A stretch of DNA of 64,000 nucleotides from JBBSOK01 sp965219125 (GCA_965219125.1 CBDCMO010000002.1:1054001-1118000), one strand, 5' to 3'. Counted from the first letter of the stretch, positions 48,475-58,190 are shown. Translations and numbers: made by a program. The notes: generated by a model from the sequence alone, not told the origin.

Positions 48475-49425
48475 TTGAATAAACTATTTCTCATACTTTC
48501 ATTTTTACTGTTGGCAACTTCTATCGGACATTGCCAAAAGAAGAAGTTTGTCAAATTTCAAAAAGTTTTTAAAACTGATAAAGGTAGTTCTGTCTTTTTA
48601 CCACTAGGAAGAATATCTTTTGCCGACAGTGTAGTTAGCAACAAAATTGGCTATCCGCGACCTTATAAAAAGTTCTGCAATAGTAAAGAAGCCTTAAATG
48701 AACCCAATTATACTAGATATGAAGATGCCCAATTTCTCTCACTTGGTTGTGGCGGCAATCTAGTGGTTGTTTTTACAAACAACGGTTTTATGAATCTTAA
48801 AGGCGACGACCTTTATATTTTTGAAGTTGGCCCAAGTAAAGAGGCCGCAAATATCGAAGTAAGTAAAGATGGTAAAGAGTGGCTTTATGCAGGCAAGATT
48901 GTTGGCGGAAAGTCTTCAATAGACCTCAGCGACGAAAATATAGATACCGAAACGGTTTTTTATTATGTTAGGGTTACAGATCTTAAAAGTCTTTGCAATA
49001 GTAAAAGCGCAGGAGCAGATATAGACGCAATTGCTGCCATCAATTGTGTAATAAAATTAACAATAAATGCCGATGTACTTTTTGATTCAGCTAAGTTTGA
49101 TATTAAAGAATCTGCTGAAAATAACTTAAAAGCATTATCCAAACAAATAATGCAAGTTGATGAAGCAACTTTACTAATTGAAGGCTTTACGGACGATGAT
49201 GGTGAAGAAGAAATGAATCTCGAACTTTCAAAAAACAGATGTAATGCGGTTTTAGAAAAGCTTGTAAAACTTTTAAAAGATAAAAATAAATATGATTTTG
49301 AAATAAATGCGTACGGCGAAAGCAAGCCAAGAGTACCAAATGATACCGAAGAAAATAAGCAGCTAAATAGAAGAGTTGAAATTACGGTATTGCCGCCTAA
49401 GAGTTATTTTGAGGGGATGAAATAA
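48475..49425 (+). CDS. OmpA family exported protein
   Basis: The 316-residue product has a signal peptide (MNKLFLILSFLLLATSIGHC), an N-terminal domain of unknown type (about 22-190, with LSLGCGGNLVVVFTNNGFMN and LYIFEVGP) and a C-terminal OmpA domain (about 200-312: VLFDSAKFDIKE, LLIEGFTDDDGEEE, LSKNRCNAVLEKL, NRRVEITV) that binds peptidoglycan. The Cys at the signal end could make it a lipoprotein, though the context SIGHC is not ideal. The start is TTG at 48475; no ATG fits. A near-consensus box TATATTCG lies about 24 nt upstream. Confidence 0.82.
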   Translation: MNKLFLILSFLLLATSIGHCQKKKFVKFQKVFKTDKGSSVFLPLGRISFADSVVSNKIGYPRPYKKFCNSKEALNEPNYTRYEDAQFLSLGCGGNLVVVFTNNGFMNLKGDDLYIFEVGPSKEAANIEVSKDGKEWLYAGKIVGGKSSIDLSDENIDTETVFYYVRVTDLKSLCNSKSAGADIDAIAAINCVIKLTINADVLFDSAKFDIKESAENNLKALSKQIMQVDEATLLIEGFTDDDGEEEMNLELSKNRCNAVLEKLVKLLKDKNKYDFEINAYGESKPRVPNDTEENKQLNRRVEITVLPPKSYFEGMK

Positions 49426-49459
49426 TTGAATTCTAATTGATATGGTTCTATTACAAATT

Positions 49460-49489
49460 AAAACGTCCCTAAGAAAAGGAACGTTTTTG
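49460..49489. terminator. Terminator between convergent genes
   Basis: AAAACGTCCC (49460-49469) pairs with GGAACGTTTT (about 49478-49487) with one mismatch, followed by T on the plus strand and by T (A-run) on the minus strand. It can serve both directions. Confidence 0.75.
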
Positions 49490-49512
49490 TATTAATAAAT
49501 AATTAGAATGCC

Positions 49513-50478
49513 TTATTTCTTTATAATCTTTTCAGAGTAATTCCCGCTAGTTGTTTTCATATTTATTAAATAAGTGCCAACAGACAAACTAACAATATCG
49601 ATAAAACCTGAGTTTAAATTATTTGTTATGAAGACCTGATTTCCAAGTAAGTCATAAATTGTTATTTCTAATATTTCACTGTTATTGGTTTTTATAAATA
49701 GCTTATCTGCTACTGGGTTAGGATAAAATGAAATTGGGCTAACACTTTCTTCATTGATACTTAACAAGCAATTTTCTGAAAAAATAACTCCTGTATCAAC
49801 ATCCCAACCTGCATAAGCACCTTCGCCGTTAGTAGCAGCTACTGCATCGTCAACCTCTATACAGCGTAACGCGGGATTACCTCGGGCATCTACTGTGCGA
49901 ATGTCCTCATTATGACCATTCTTTAAATTTAATTCCTCAAGACCTAGGTTTTGTAAAAATACAAGGTCTAATAAGGAAAAATCGTTTAAATTTAGAGCCG
50001 TGATATTATTCTGAGGAAAATAATTTAGATCTGTATTTCCTAAATAAATGAGACTTAAAAGTAAATTATTTGATAAATCTATACTAGTCAAATTATTATG
50101 ACCTAAACCTATACTCGTTAAATTTGGATTTGTGGATAAATCTATACTATCTAATAGATTAAATTCTAAGCCAATAGATGTTAAACTTTGTAAATTCTGC
50201 AAATTAACATTAGTTAAATCACATGAACCACTAAAAAGAATCTCTAAACTTGCGAAGTCTTGCACTCCCGTAATATCTGTAATTCCGTGATCGCTTAAAT
50301 AGAGTTCTTCTACTCCAATAATATCAGCAGTTGCTACTCGACCATTTATTGTATTATCGGTATCAATGGATAATTCAATTAAACGGGCTTCAAAATTTTC
50401 GTCTGGAATAAGTGTAAATTGTGCTTTCAATGCTCCGAACCAAAAAAAAGTCACTAAAAGTAAAAATGAATTTTTCAT
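49513..50478 (-). CDS. Secreted leucine-rich-repeat protein with T9SS type A sorting domain
   Basis: The 321-residue product has a signal peptide (about 1-19, ending ALKAQ), the PDENFEARLIELSIDTD cap found in many Bacteroidota leucine-rich proteins, irregular repeats with N.L..IDLS.N..L (about 60-205) and a type A sorting tail from SFYPNPVADKLF to EKIIKK. It is likely to be secreted or surface attached and to bind ligands. It follows the broken metalloprotease by 13 nt on the same strand. Confidence 0.85.
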   Translation of the reverse strand: MKNSFLLLVTFFWFGALKAQFTLIPDENFEARLIELSIDTDNTINGRVATADIIGVEELYLSDHGITDITGVQDFASLEILFSGSCDLTNVNLQNLQSLTSIGLEFNLLDSIDLSTNPNLTSIGLGHNNLTSIDLSNNLLLSLIYLGNTDLNYFPQNNITALNLNDFSLLDLVFLQNLGLEELNLKNGHNEDIRTVDARGNPALRCIEVDDAVAATNGEGAYAGWDVDTGVIFSENCLLSINEESVSPISFYPNPVADKLFIKTNNSEILEITIYDLLGNQVFITNNLNSGFIDIVSLSVGTYLINMKTTSGNYSEKIIKK

Positions 50479-50491
50479 AGCTGCTATTAAT

Positions 50492-52016
50492 TTAATTATT
50501 TTCAGATTTGTAAATTATAGTTTGACTGTTTTCGCCATTTCCAAAATCTCGTTCAATTTTGTAAAGACCACTTTCTAAATCATTTACAAGATATTGATTG
50601 TTGATTTCTGTAGAATCTTTTTGTTGTACTGTAACATTTTGGTTTATAACTCCATCATTAAATTTTGTAACACTTCCACCAATAGGTGTTGGTGATTGAT
50701 TGGTGTTATTATAGCAACGTTGCGGCGGCACGGATACACCATTAGGCTCTAATTGAAGAATGCGGATTGCCGAATGATTAGGATGCATAATTTGATTAAA
50801 ATCTGTTTCAAATTTGCCATACGATGCCACAACCTGTGTCGTGAAATTAAAAGGAACATTTGGATAACTGTATGCTGCCGGTTGAGGATAATAACCAGAA
50901 CACTTAACAAATTTGTAATCAAAACCTGGTTGAAAAAGCGGGCGGTGTTCTTCTGTAAGAGGTCCGGCATAGTAATAGCTTCCCTTATATGGTAAATAAA
51001 GCGATTCAATAGTAGTTGCTGCATAATGGATTGCGGTTGTTGATGCAATATATTCTCGCATACGTATGCCCTGTCCCACTGTTAAAAAGCTCCTATTGCA
51101 ACCATTTGCGTAAGCCATTGCATTTGTAACGTCAGCAGTGGTTATTTGATACGGTGTGCCTTTGCAATCTACCCCACTACCTGTATATGCGCAAGTATTA
51201 AGATCAAATGTATTCGGATATTCATTTGCATTGAGTATTGGAATAGCATTTGTATCTACGACCCTATCTCCCGCAATGTCTGCATTCCAATAAGTATCGT
51301 TCGGATCGTTCGGATCGTCAATATCATTTACGTCTCTTGTAACCTGTTCACAATTATTTGTATCAAAATTTAAAAATGTATGGCTTAAACCAAGACTGTG
51401 TCCTACTTCGTGTACAATTGTTCCACCTGTAAATCCTTGATCTGAAACTGATAGTCTCGTAGCTCGCCAAGAAGAGCCGCCAAAACAAACGGACTCTTTC
51501 ATTACATATACATTAATTGAATTTTGCTCAACATATAATTGTTCATTATTATTTATAATGGTTTGAGCTACAAAATATGGTGTATGATTTGGATAATCAG
51601 CTGGATTACATTGTGCATAATTACATCCAGAACTAGGATTACCACAGGGATTTATTTGAAGCGCCAAATCACTATTACCAATAGCAGTTATACCGTTATA
51701 TTTGAAAAATATGTTGAACTTATTATAGGAACGATTCATGACTGCAACTGCTTCTAAAGCATCATTTTCTGTGTACCCTCATAAAATGGGCTTGTCAAAT
51801 CAATAACATCATTATCCTCCAATAATACCCAAGTATATATATTAAAGACGATTGGGGAATATTTGTTAAGTTCACTAGGTGAATCGGTATAAGTGTGTCT
51901 TCCTGTAGGATCATTCTCCAATGGATCAGCTGTTACACAAATATCATTTTGTGCTATTAGATTTGACAAGCTAAACAGAGAGAGAGAGAGAGAGAGAGAA
52001 GTAATTTTGTTTTCAT
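50492..52016 (-). pseudogene. M43-like zinc metalloprotease, broken by two frameshifts (possibly phase-variable)
   Basis: Three consecutive frames encode one secreted metalloprotease. The first (ATG at 52016) encodes MKTKLLLSLSLSL and runs into a stop because of the CT-repeat length. The second (from 51969 to 51754) continues as LSNLIAQNDICVTADP to FYEGTQ. The third (to 50492) starts near ENDALEAVAVMNRSYNKFNI and holds the zinc site HEVGHSLGLSH (51412-51380) and a Met-turn-like NAMAYANGCNR. The body resembles pappalysin-like peptidases. Removing one CT unit would restore the signal peptide; a missing base near 51765 breaks the second join. No T9SS tail is visible; the C-terminus ends LYKIERDFGNGENSQTIIYK. 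Confidence 0.75.
51977..51998. repeat. Dinucleotide repeat (AG)11 / (CT)11 in a signal peptide
   Basis: Eleven uninterrupted AG units on the plus strand (CT on the coding strand) lie 15 nt inside the metalloprotease start, within the hydrophobic core of the signal peptide, where they encode alternating Leu and Ser. With ten or thirteen units the downstream frame would be joined; with eleven it is not. Confidence 0.95.
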
Positions 52017-52087
52017 AATGAATTTTATTAAGTTGTTTTGCTAAAATAATAAAATTTAGTTAAAATAATAACACTTCTATTATAAAC

Positions 52088-53347
52088 TTACGTCTTCTGC
52101 TTCTTTTTCTTCGCAGCCGGAAACAAAACATTATTTAAAATCAATCTATAACCGGGAGAATTTGGGTGCAGCGCTAATTCTGTTTTTGGATCGCCTACTT
52201 GATGGCGGTAATCTTCTGGATCGTGGCCGCCGTAAAAAGTGAAAAACCCTTTTCCTTTTATGCCGTGAATGTATCTTGCTTCCCCATTTGTCTTATTTTC
52301 ACCCATCACCAAAACATTCGCCTTTATTAAATCTGAATCAAAAGAGGTAGTCTGGCCCATAAAACCCTTAACTAATGAGGTGTGATTTTGAACCAACATA
52401 CAAGGAATTGGATCCCATTTTGCCGAATAATCCATCAAAGTAAAGTAATCTGTTTCTTGATTTATCTTCCGTTTTTCAGTCATATCTATTGATGAAAATT
52501 CGTAAACCATCGGGCTTCTTTCCAAAATGTAGTCTTTAAAAGCAAAAGTTTTAGTATAATCAATCTTGCTTTGATAATTGGGTTCACTTGGATCGCCATC
52601 AAACATGGCTTCACAAATATCTACTCCTTCGGCAGACAAAGCAATATCAAAACTATCCGTTGCGCTACACATTGCAAACATAAAACCGCCGCCAACTACA
52701 AAGTCTCTAATCTTTAAAGCAACATCACGTTTTTCTTCAGAAACCTTACTATATCCAAGCTTTGTTGCAAGCGCTTCAGCTTTTTGCTTTTCTTCAATAT
52801 ACCACGGCGCCGCGCGATAGGCACGATAAAATTTTCCGTATTGTCCCGTAAAATCTTCGTGATGCAAGTGTAACCAGTCATAAAGTATAAGCTGATCACT
52901 CAACACTTCCTCATCATAAATTACGGTATATGGAATTTCAGCATAGGTTAAAACCATTGTAACGGCATCATCCCAAGGCAAATTTCCCTTTGGTGAATAA
53001 ACCGCAATTTTTGGAGCTTTTTCCAAAACAACCGCTTCCATATTTTGTGACGGACTGCTAATATCTGTGAGAATTTGTTCTGTTTTACTGTCGCTTAACA
53101 ATTCAAAAGAAACCCCACGAATTTGGCATTCTTTTTTAATTTCTTCGGAATCGGGCAGTAAAAAAGAGCCACCGCGATAATTGAGCAACCATTTTACTTT
53201 TTGGTTTTTGTCCAAAACCCAATAGGTAATTCCGTAGGCTTTTAAATGTTCTTTTTGACCTTCGGCGTCCATCGGAATTAAGATGTAGGAGGCGGAGGCC
53301 TTTATTGAAAGAAGAAAAATAAATATAATTACAATGTTTTTCAACAT
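52088..53347 (-). CDS. Exported protein of unknown function (family labelled asparagine synthetase B in databases)
   Basis: The 419-residue product has a signal peptide (about 1-19, ending KASAS). I recognise it as a flavobacterial family commonly labelled asparagine synthetase B, but it lacks the N-terminal Cys nucleophile and PPi loop of that enzyme. The segment FVVGGGFMFAMCSATDSFDIAL and HHEDFTGQYGKFYRAY resemble a class I glutamine amidotransferase-like/ThuA-like fold, and GFFTFYGGHDPEDYRH near the end is strongly patterned. Periplasmic or surface location is predicted. No function is assigned. Confidence 0.75.
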   Translation of the reverse strand: MLKNIVIIFIFLLSIKASASYILIPMDAEGQKEHLKAYGITYWVLDKNQKVKWLLNYRGGSFLLPDSEEIKKECQIRGVSFELLSDSKTEQILTDISSPSQNMEAVVLEKAPKIAVYSPKGNLPWDDAVTMVLTYAEIPYTVIYDEEVLSDQLILYDWLHLHHEDFTGQYGKFYRAYRAAPWYIEEKQKAEALATKLGYSKVSEEKRDVALKIRDFVVGGGFMFAMCSATDSFDIALSAEGVDICEAMFDGDPSEPNYQSKIDYTKTFAFKDYILERSPMVYEFSSIDMTEKRKINQETDYFTLMDYSAKWDPIPCMLVQNHTSLVKGFMGQTTSFDSDLIKANVLVMGENKTNGEARYIHGIKGKGFFTFYGGHDPEDYRHQVGDPKTELALHPNSPGYRLILNNVLFPAAKKKKQKT

Positions 53348-53484
53348 AGTTATTTTTGAATAATGAAAAGATTCGATTTAAAATGAAATAAAGATACTTA
53401 CAAATTTTAAGCCAAGAGGCCTTGAAAATCTTAAAATAACAATCGGAAAAAGTACTAAAGATAAAATAGTAAACTTGGATATTC

Positions 53485-55041
53485 CTAAAAAGGCACATCA
53501 CTTTCATCATCCACAGAAAAATCGCTGTTCATTGAACTGCCGAAAGCTTCGTTTGCCGATGGAAGGTTTTTGGTTTTAAAAGTATCATCATTTGCCGCAT
53601 CGTTCATTTTTGAATGAATTTCATACGGAATATCAAATGTATCCAGATTCTCGAACTTACCGAGATTACCGATAAATTTAAGGCGGATTTCATCTAAACC
53701 ACCGTTACGGTGTTTTGCAATTATAAGTTCTGCTTGGCCTTCCGTTGGGCTGTGTTCTTCATCATCCCATTCATCTATCTTGTAATATTCCGGTCTATAA
53801 ATAAACGAAACAATATCCGCATCTTGCTCTATGGCGCCAGATTCCCGAAGATCTGAAAGTAATGGACGTTTTGTACCTCCACGTGTTTCAACTGCCCTAG
53901 AAAGTTGGGAAAGTGCAATTACCGGAATAGCCAATTCTTTAGCCAAGGCTTTTAAGTTTCTAGAGATTGTTGAAATTTCCTGCTCACGATTACCGCCACC
54001 TTTGTTGCTTCCGCCGGCGGTCATTAATTGCAAATAATCTACAATTATTAGTTTTATGCCGTGTTGCGAAGATAATCTTCGTGCTTTTGCCCGTAAATCG
54101 AAAATTGAAAGTGATGGCGTGTCGTCAATAAATAAAGGTGCAGATTCTAAACCTTTTACCTTAACATTTAATTGTTCCCATTCGTGTTTTTCAAGATTAC
54201 CAGTTCTAAGTTTTTCTGAACTTAATCTAGTTTCAGAAGAGATTAATCTTGTAATTAATTGAACTGACGACATTTCCAACGAAAAGAAAGCTACGGGAAT
54301 ATTATGTTCAACCGCAATATTTCGCGCCATACTCAATGTAAGGGCCGTTTTACCCATACCTGGACGGGCAGCAATAATTATTAAATCTGAAGGTTGCCAG
54401 CCAGAAGTTAACTTATCTAAATTGGTAAAGCCGGAAGGAATTCCGGAAAGCCCTTCTTTATTCGCAATTTCCTCTATTCGCTTTTTTGCTTGAATCACCA
54501 AATTTTGCGCCGTTTCCGAAGAGCGCTTAATGTTACCTTGGGTAATCTCGTATAATTTTGATTCTGCAGTATCCAACAAATCGAAAACATCGGTAGACTC
54601 ATCATACGATTCTTCAATAATTTCATTTGAAATTTTAATAAGACTACGCTGAATAAATTTCTGAAGGATAATCCGTGCGTGAAACTCAATATGCGCAGAA
54701 GAAGATACTTTTTGCGTAAGTTGAATTAAATAATAATCGCCACCTGCAAGGTCTAATTTTCCGTTTTTCCTAAGTTGCGCTGAAACGGTTAATAAGTCCA
54801 CCGGTTGGCTATCTTCAAATAACATATGGATAGCCTCAAATATGTGCTGATGCGCTTGTTTATAGAACACTTCATCATGAAGAATATCGATAACTTCATC
54901 TACACCCTTTTTGTCAATCATCATTGCACCCAACACAACTTCCTCTAAATCAATAGCTTGCGGAGGTAGTTTTCCTTTTTCGAGCGAAATTACCTGCGCA
55001 GATCGATTGGCGGCGTATGGTTGGGGCATAATTTTTTCCAT
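53485..55041 (-). CDS. dnaB: Replicative DNA helicase
   Basis: DnaB unwinds DNA at the replication fork. The 518-residue product has the N-terminal helical domain (about 25-130), a linker and the RecA-like domain with Walker A ARPGMGKT, Walker B IIVDYLQLM, and the arginine-rich LSQLSRAVETRGGTKRPLLSDLRESGAIEQDAD signature. No intein interrupts it. The first Met (55041) and the one at 55029 are both possible starts. The Ser/Asp-rich C-terminal tail ends DESDVPF, similar to an SSB-like acidic end. Confidence 0.97.
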   Translation of the reverse strand: MEKIMPQPYAANRSAQVISLEKGKLPPQAIDLEEVVLGAMMIDKKGVDEVIDILHDEVFYKQAHQHIFEAIHMLFEDSQPVDLLTVSAQLRKNGKLDLAGGDYYLIQLTQKVSSSAHIEFHARIILQKFIQRSLIKISNEIIEESYDESTDVFDLLDTAESKLYEITQGNIKRSSETAQNLVIQAKKRIEEIANKEGLSGIPSGFTNLDKLTSGWQPSDLIIIAARPGMGKTALTLSMARNIAVEHNIPVAFFSLEMSSVQLITRLISSETRLSSEKLRTGNLEKHEWEQLNVKVKGLESAPLFIDDTPSLSIFDLRAKARRLSSQHGIKLIIVDYLQLMTAGGSNKGGGNREQEISTISRNLKALAKELAIPVIALSQLSRAVETRGGTKRPLLSDLRESGAIEQDADIVSFIYRPEYYKIDEWDDEEHSPTEGQAELIIAKHRNGGLDEIRLKFIGNLGKFENLDTFDIPYEIHSKMNDAANDDTFKTKNLPSANEAFGSSMNSDFSVDDESDVPF

Positions 55042-55153
55042 TAAGCGAATGTAAACTAAAAGTTAAGAGGAAGCCTAACTGAGTTTAGGCCGATATTAAC
55101 CGGTCATCAACAATTGAACTGTTAATAAATCGGTTTTATTGTTGATAACCCAT

Positions 55154-55185
55154 AAAAAAATCCGAAAACTTTTTTCGGATTTTTA
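55154..55185 (-). terminator. Rho-independent terminator after accA
   Basis: AAAAATCCGAAAA pairs with TTTTTCGGATTTTT around a short CT loop. It lies 23 nt downstream of accA on the minus strand and separates accA from dnaB. Confidence 0.85.
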
Positions 55186-55207
55186 TAAACGTAGGGCAAC
55201 AAGTAGA

Positions 55208-56161
55208 TTAGCCTGAAAACTCTCCCATTTCAGAATATTTTTTCATTCTTTTTTCAACAAGAACCGTTGGGGATAAGTTTTTAAGTGAACCATATTCTTT
55301 TACGATTGCTTCTTTTACAGCTTGAAATGTTGCAAGTCTATTACCGTGTGCACCTCCAACTGGCTCTTTAATAATTGTATCTATAACTTTTAATTTTTTT
55401 GCATCTTCAGCAGTTAATTTTAGTGCAACAGCAGCTTGTTCTTTGTAATCCCAACTTCTCCATAATATTGAAGAACAGTTTTCGGGCGAAATTACGGAAT
55501 ACCACGTATTTTCAAGCATTAAAACGGTGTCTCCTACTCCAATACCCAATGCTCCGCCACTTGCACCTTCGCCAATTACAATTACAATTATTGGCACTTT
55601 AAGCCGCGTCATTTCTAATATATTGCGTGCTATTGCTTCACCTTGTCCGCGTTCTTCCGCTTCCAATCCCGGAAATGCGCCAGGAGTATCTATTAGGGAA
55701 ACTACGGGAATTCCAAATTTTTCGGCAGATTTCATTAATCTCAAGGCTTTACGATAGCCTTCGGGATTTGCCATTCCAAAATTTCTATATTGTCTCGTTT
55801 TTGTATTGTACCCTTTTTGCTGACCTATAAACATAAAACTTTGGTCGCCAATTTTACCTAGACCACCAACCATTGCTTTATCATCCTTAAAATTTCTGTC
55901 ACCGTGAAGTTCTAGAAAAGTATCTCCGCACATAGCATTTATGTAATCCATTGTGTAGGGTCTATCTGGGTGACGAGATAGTTGCACACGTTGCCAAGGC
56001 GTTAAGTTTTTATATATCGATTTTTTGGTTTCAATTAACTTCTTTTCAATTTGTGCACAGGTTTTTGTAACATCAACATCACTCTCAGCTCCAATGGCAC
56101 AAGCCTTTTCGAACTGTTCCTGCAGTTCTTTAATGGGCATTTCAAAATCTAAATATTCCAT
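55208..56161 (-). CDS. accA: Acetyl-CoA carboxylase carboxyltransferase subunit alpha
   Basis: AccA, with AccD, transfers the carboxyl group from biotin to acetyl-CoA to begin fatty acid synthesis. The 317-residue product contains PTEELNFEMPI-like MEYLDFEMPIKEL, LSRHPDRPYTMDYI, FLELHGDRNFKDD, NFGMANPEGYRKALRLM, DTPGAFPGLEAEERGQGEAIA and VIGEGASGGALGIGVGD. The ATG at 56161 is chosen over an upstream in-frame start at 56185 as it matches the family and leaves room for the promoter leader. Confidence 0.97.
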   Translation of the reverse strand: MEYLDFEMPIKELQEQFEKACAIGAESDVDVTKTCAQIEKKLIETKKSIYKNLTPWQRVQLSRHPDRPYTMDYINAMCGDTFLELHGDRNFKDDKAMVGGLGKIGDQSFMFIGQQKGYNTKTRQYRNFGMANPEGYRKALRLMKSAEKFGIPVVSLIDTPGAFPGLEAEERGQGEAIARNILEMTRLKVPIIVIVIGEGASGGALGIGVGDTVLMLENTWYSVISPENCSSILWRSWDYKEQAAVALKLTAEDAKKLKVIDTIIKEPVGGAHGNRLATFQAVKEAIVKEYGSLKNLSPTVLVEKRMKKYSEMGEFSG

Positions 56162-56199
56162 AATTTTGGGGGTTAATCTTGTCAAATTTGATTGTTGGA

Positions 56200-56207
56200 C
56201 AAATATA
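56200..56207 (-). promoter_or_regulatory. Predicted -7 promoter box of accA
   Basis: The minus strand reads TATATTTG, an exact TAnnTTTG match, 38 nt before the accA ATG. A TTTG lies 23 nt further upstream, inside the end of the EamA gene. Confidence 0.6.
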
Positions 56208-56218
56208 AAATTTTGTAA

Positions 56219-57121
56219 TTAGGTATTCGGCAAAGTTCGCTGTTTTCTTTCAAGCCTATTTTTTATAATTCCGTTGGCAATAACCGTTATTATTATAATT
56301 ACTGCACCGTTATAAAATTGAGGACTCATATATTCTGCATCTCCCAAAATAAAGAGCGCGAGGATGATACCATATACAGGCTCCATATTTGTTGTAAGCA
56401 TTACCGTATACGGGCTTATCCATTTCATTACATGTACTGAAGCTAAAAATGCATAAGCCGTGCAAACGGATGCTAATATTAAAATGAAGATTAAATCGTT
56501 CCAGCGCAAGGTAAAAAATTCCGCCGTAAATCTTCCATTGAATGCCAAATATGCAGTTATACAAAGCATTCCAAAACCAAGTTCGTAAAATGTAATTACC
56601 GATGCTTTATAAGAAATGGCAAATTTGCCGTTTATTACTGAAAACAATGCTCCTAAAAATGCCGAGGCGAGCGCTAAAAGCATTCCTTCAAGATTGTTGG
56701 TATCCGCTTTGAATATAATATACAAGCCAACAATTGCAAGCAGACCGAAAAACACTTCGTACCAAATAACTTTTCTTTTAAAGAAAATAGGTTCCAAGAA
56801 AGAACCAAAAAAAGCACCTGTACTCATTATTGATAAAGTTATTGAAACGTTGGAAACCTTAATTGCAGAGAAAAAAAAGATCCAGTGCATAGCAATTAAA
56901 AAACCTGCAAAGCAGAAAGCCAAAATTGTTTTCTTCGGAAATTTAAGCGTTTGCTTCTTAAACTTTATAAATAAGAAAATAAAAAAGGTTGCTAAAAACA
57001 TGCGATACCAAACCAACGGAATGGCTTCCAAAGTAATTAACGCGCCCAAAACTGCCGTAAAACCCCAAATAAAAACAATAAAATGAAGATGGAGATAATT
57101 GGCTAATTTATCGTTTCGCAT
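56219..57121 (-). CDS. DMT superfamily (EamA) permease
   Basis: The 300-residue product is a ten-helix membrane protein with two EamA repeats (about 10-140 and 150-285), with LVWYRMFLATFF and SIMSTGAFFGSFLEPIF typical of the first repeat. The start at 57121 (MRNDKLANYL) overlaps the end of lptG by 14 nt; the frame also extends upstream to 57157, but that part overlaps more of lptG. It is the third gene of a tgt-lptG-eamA cluster. The transported compound is unknown. Confidence 0.85.
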   Translation of the reverse strand: MRNDKLANYLHLHFIVFIWGFTAVLGALITLEAIPLVWYRMFLATFFIFLFIKFKKQTLKFPKKTILAFCFAGFLIAMHWIFFFSAIKVSNVSITLSIMSTGAFFGSFLEPIFFKRKVIWYEVFFGLLAIVGLYIIFKADTNNLEGMLLALASAFLGALFSVINGKFAISYKASVITFYELGFGMLCITAYLAFNGRFTAEFFTLRWNDLIFILILASVCTAYAFLASVHVMKWISPYTVMLTTNMEPVYGIILALFILGDAEYMSPQFYNGAVIIIITVIANGIIKNRLERKQRTLPNT

Positions 57122-58187
57122 TACGTAAAAGATAAATTGCCAAAATCCCAAAAACAATATTCGGAAACCAAGTTGCTATAAAGGGTGAAAATGTGCTTTG
57201 TTCTGCAATGGTTCCGAATATCTTGTCGAAAAATACGAAGACCATACCAATACCAATACCAATTGCAAGATTTACTCCCATTCCGCCGCGTCTTTTTACG
57301 GATGAAACCGCGACAGCGATGATTGTAAGAATATAAGCGGAAACTGGCAAACTATATCTTCGATATCTTACTACTTCATATCTATTAATGTACGAAGAAC
57401 CGCGTTCCTTTTCTCGTTTTATAAAGGTATTGAGTTCTGTAAAATTTAATGTTTCCGCAATATATTCAACTGGCGTAAGATCTTCAATATCAAAGGTGAA
57501 CACTGTATCCAGCGTTGGTGCAGTTTTTATTATGTCATTATTTTCTCCAACTATTCGCTTTGTGTAATTTGCTAATGTGTAAGTTGTATCTGCGGGATTG
57601 AACTTTATCTGGTTAGCCGCCAATTTATACGTCATTTTATTATTTTCGAAATGCTCCAACGTAAAGTTTGAACCAGAATTTTCTGCAACATTAAAATAGC
57701 TTACATATACAAAATCATTTTCATTAATCTGGGTATATACATTATTTTGATCTCTATCTTGTTTGCCGTGTTTAAAGTATTTCCAAGTGTATTCATTAAA
57801 TCCTTTGCTTGCCATTGGCGCAAGATACATTCCTAAAAAAAGCGCACCTATGCAAACTATTGTCGCACCAATTAAATAAGGTCTTAAAAATCTATAATAT
57901 GAAACGCCGCTACTCAAAAACGCAACAACCTCAGTATTGTTAGCAAGTTTTGATGTAAACCAAATTACAGATAGGAATAAAAATAAAGGAAACAATAAAT
58001 TGGCAAAGTAAATTGTAAAATCTAAGTAGTAAATAAAGGTTTCAGAAAATTGAACTTCATTTTCCAATATTTTATCAATTTTTTCGGCCAGATTTACGGT
58101 TATGCCTATTGGTATAAATAGCAATAAAAGTAGGATAAAAGTTCCTAAATATTTTTTCAGAATATATCTATCAAGAATACTGAACAT
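57108..58187 (-). CDS. lptG: LptF/LptG family lipopolysaccharide export permease
   Basis: The 359-residue product has the YjgP/YjgQ layout: MFSILDRYILKKYLGTF at the N-terminus, three membrane helices, a long periplasmic beta-jellyroll (about 125-275) and three more C-terminal helices from RYRRYSLPVSAYILTIIAV. With LptB2 it extracts LPS from the inner membrane. Assignment between LptF and LptG is by similarity only. It starts 3 nt after the tgt stop. Confidence 0.88.
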   Translation of the reverse strand: MFSILDRYILKKYLGTFILLLLLFIPIGITVNLAEKIDKILENEVQFSETFIYYLDFTIYFANLLFPLFLFLSVIWFTSKLANNTEVVAFLSSGVSYYRFLRPYLIGATIVCIGALFLGMYLAPMASKGFNEYTWKYFKHGKQDRDQNNVYTQINENDFVYVSYFNVAENSGSNFTLEHFENNKMTYKLAANQIKFNPADTTYTLANYTKRIVGENNDIIKTAPTLDTVFTFDIEDLTPVEYIAETLNFTELNTFIKREKERGSSYINRYEVVRYRRYSLPVSAYILTIIAVAVSSVKRRGGMGVNLAIGIGIGMVFVFFDKIFGTIAEQSTFSPFIATWFPNIVFGILAIYLLRNAKR

Positions 58188-58190
58188 ACC

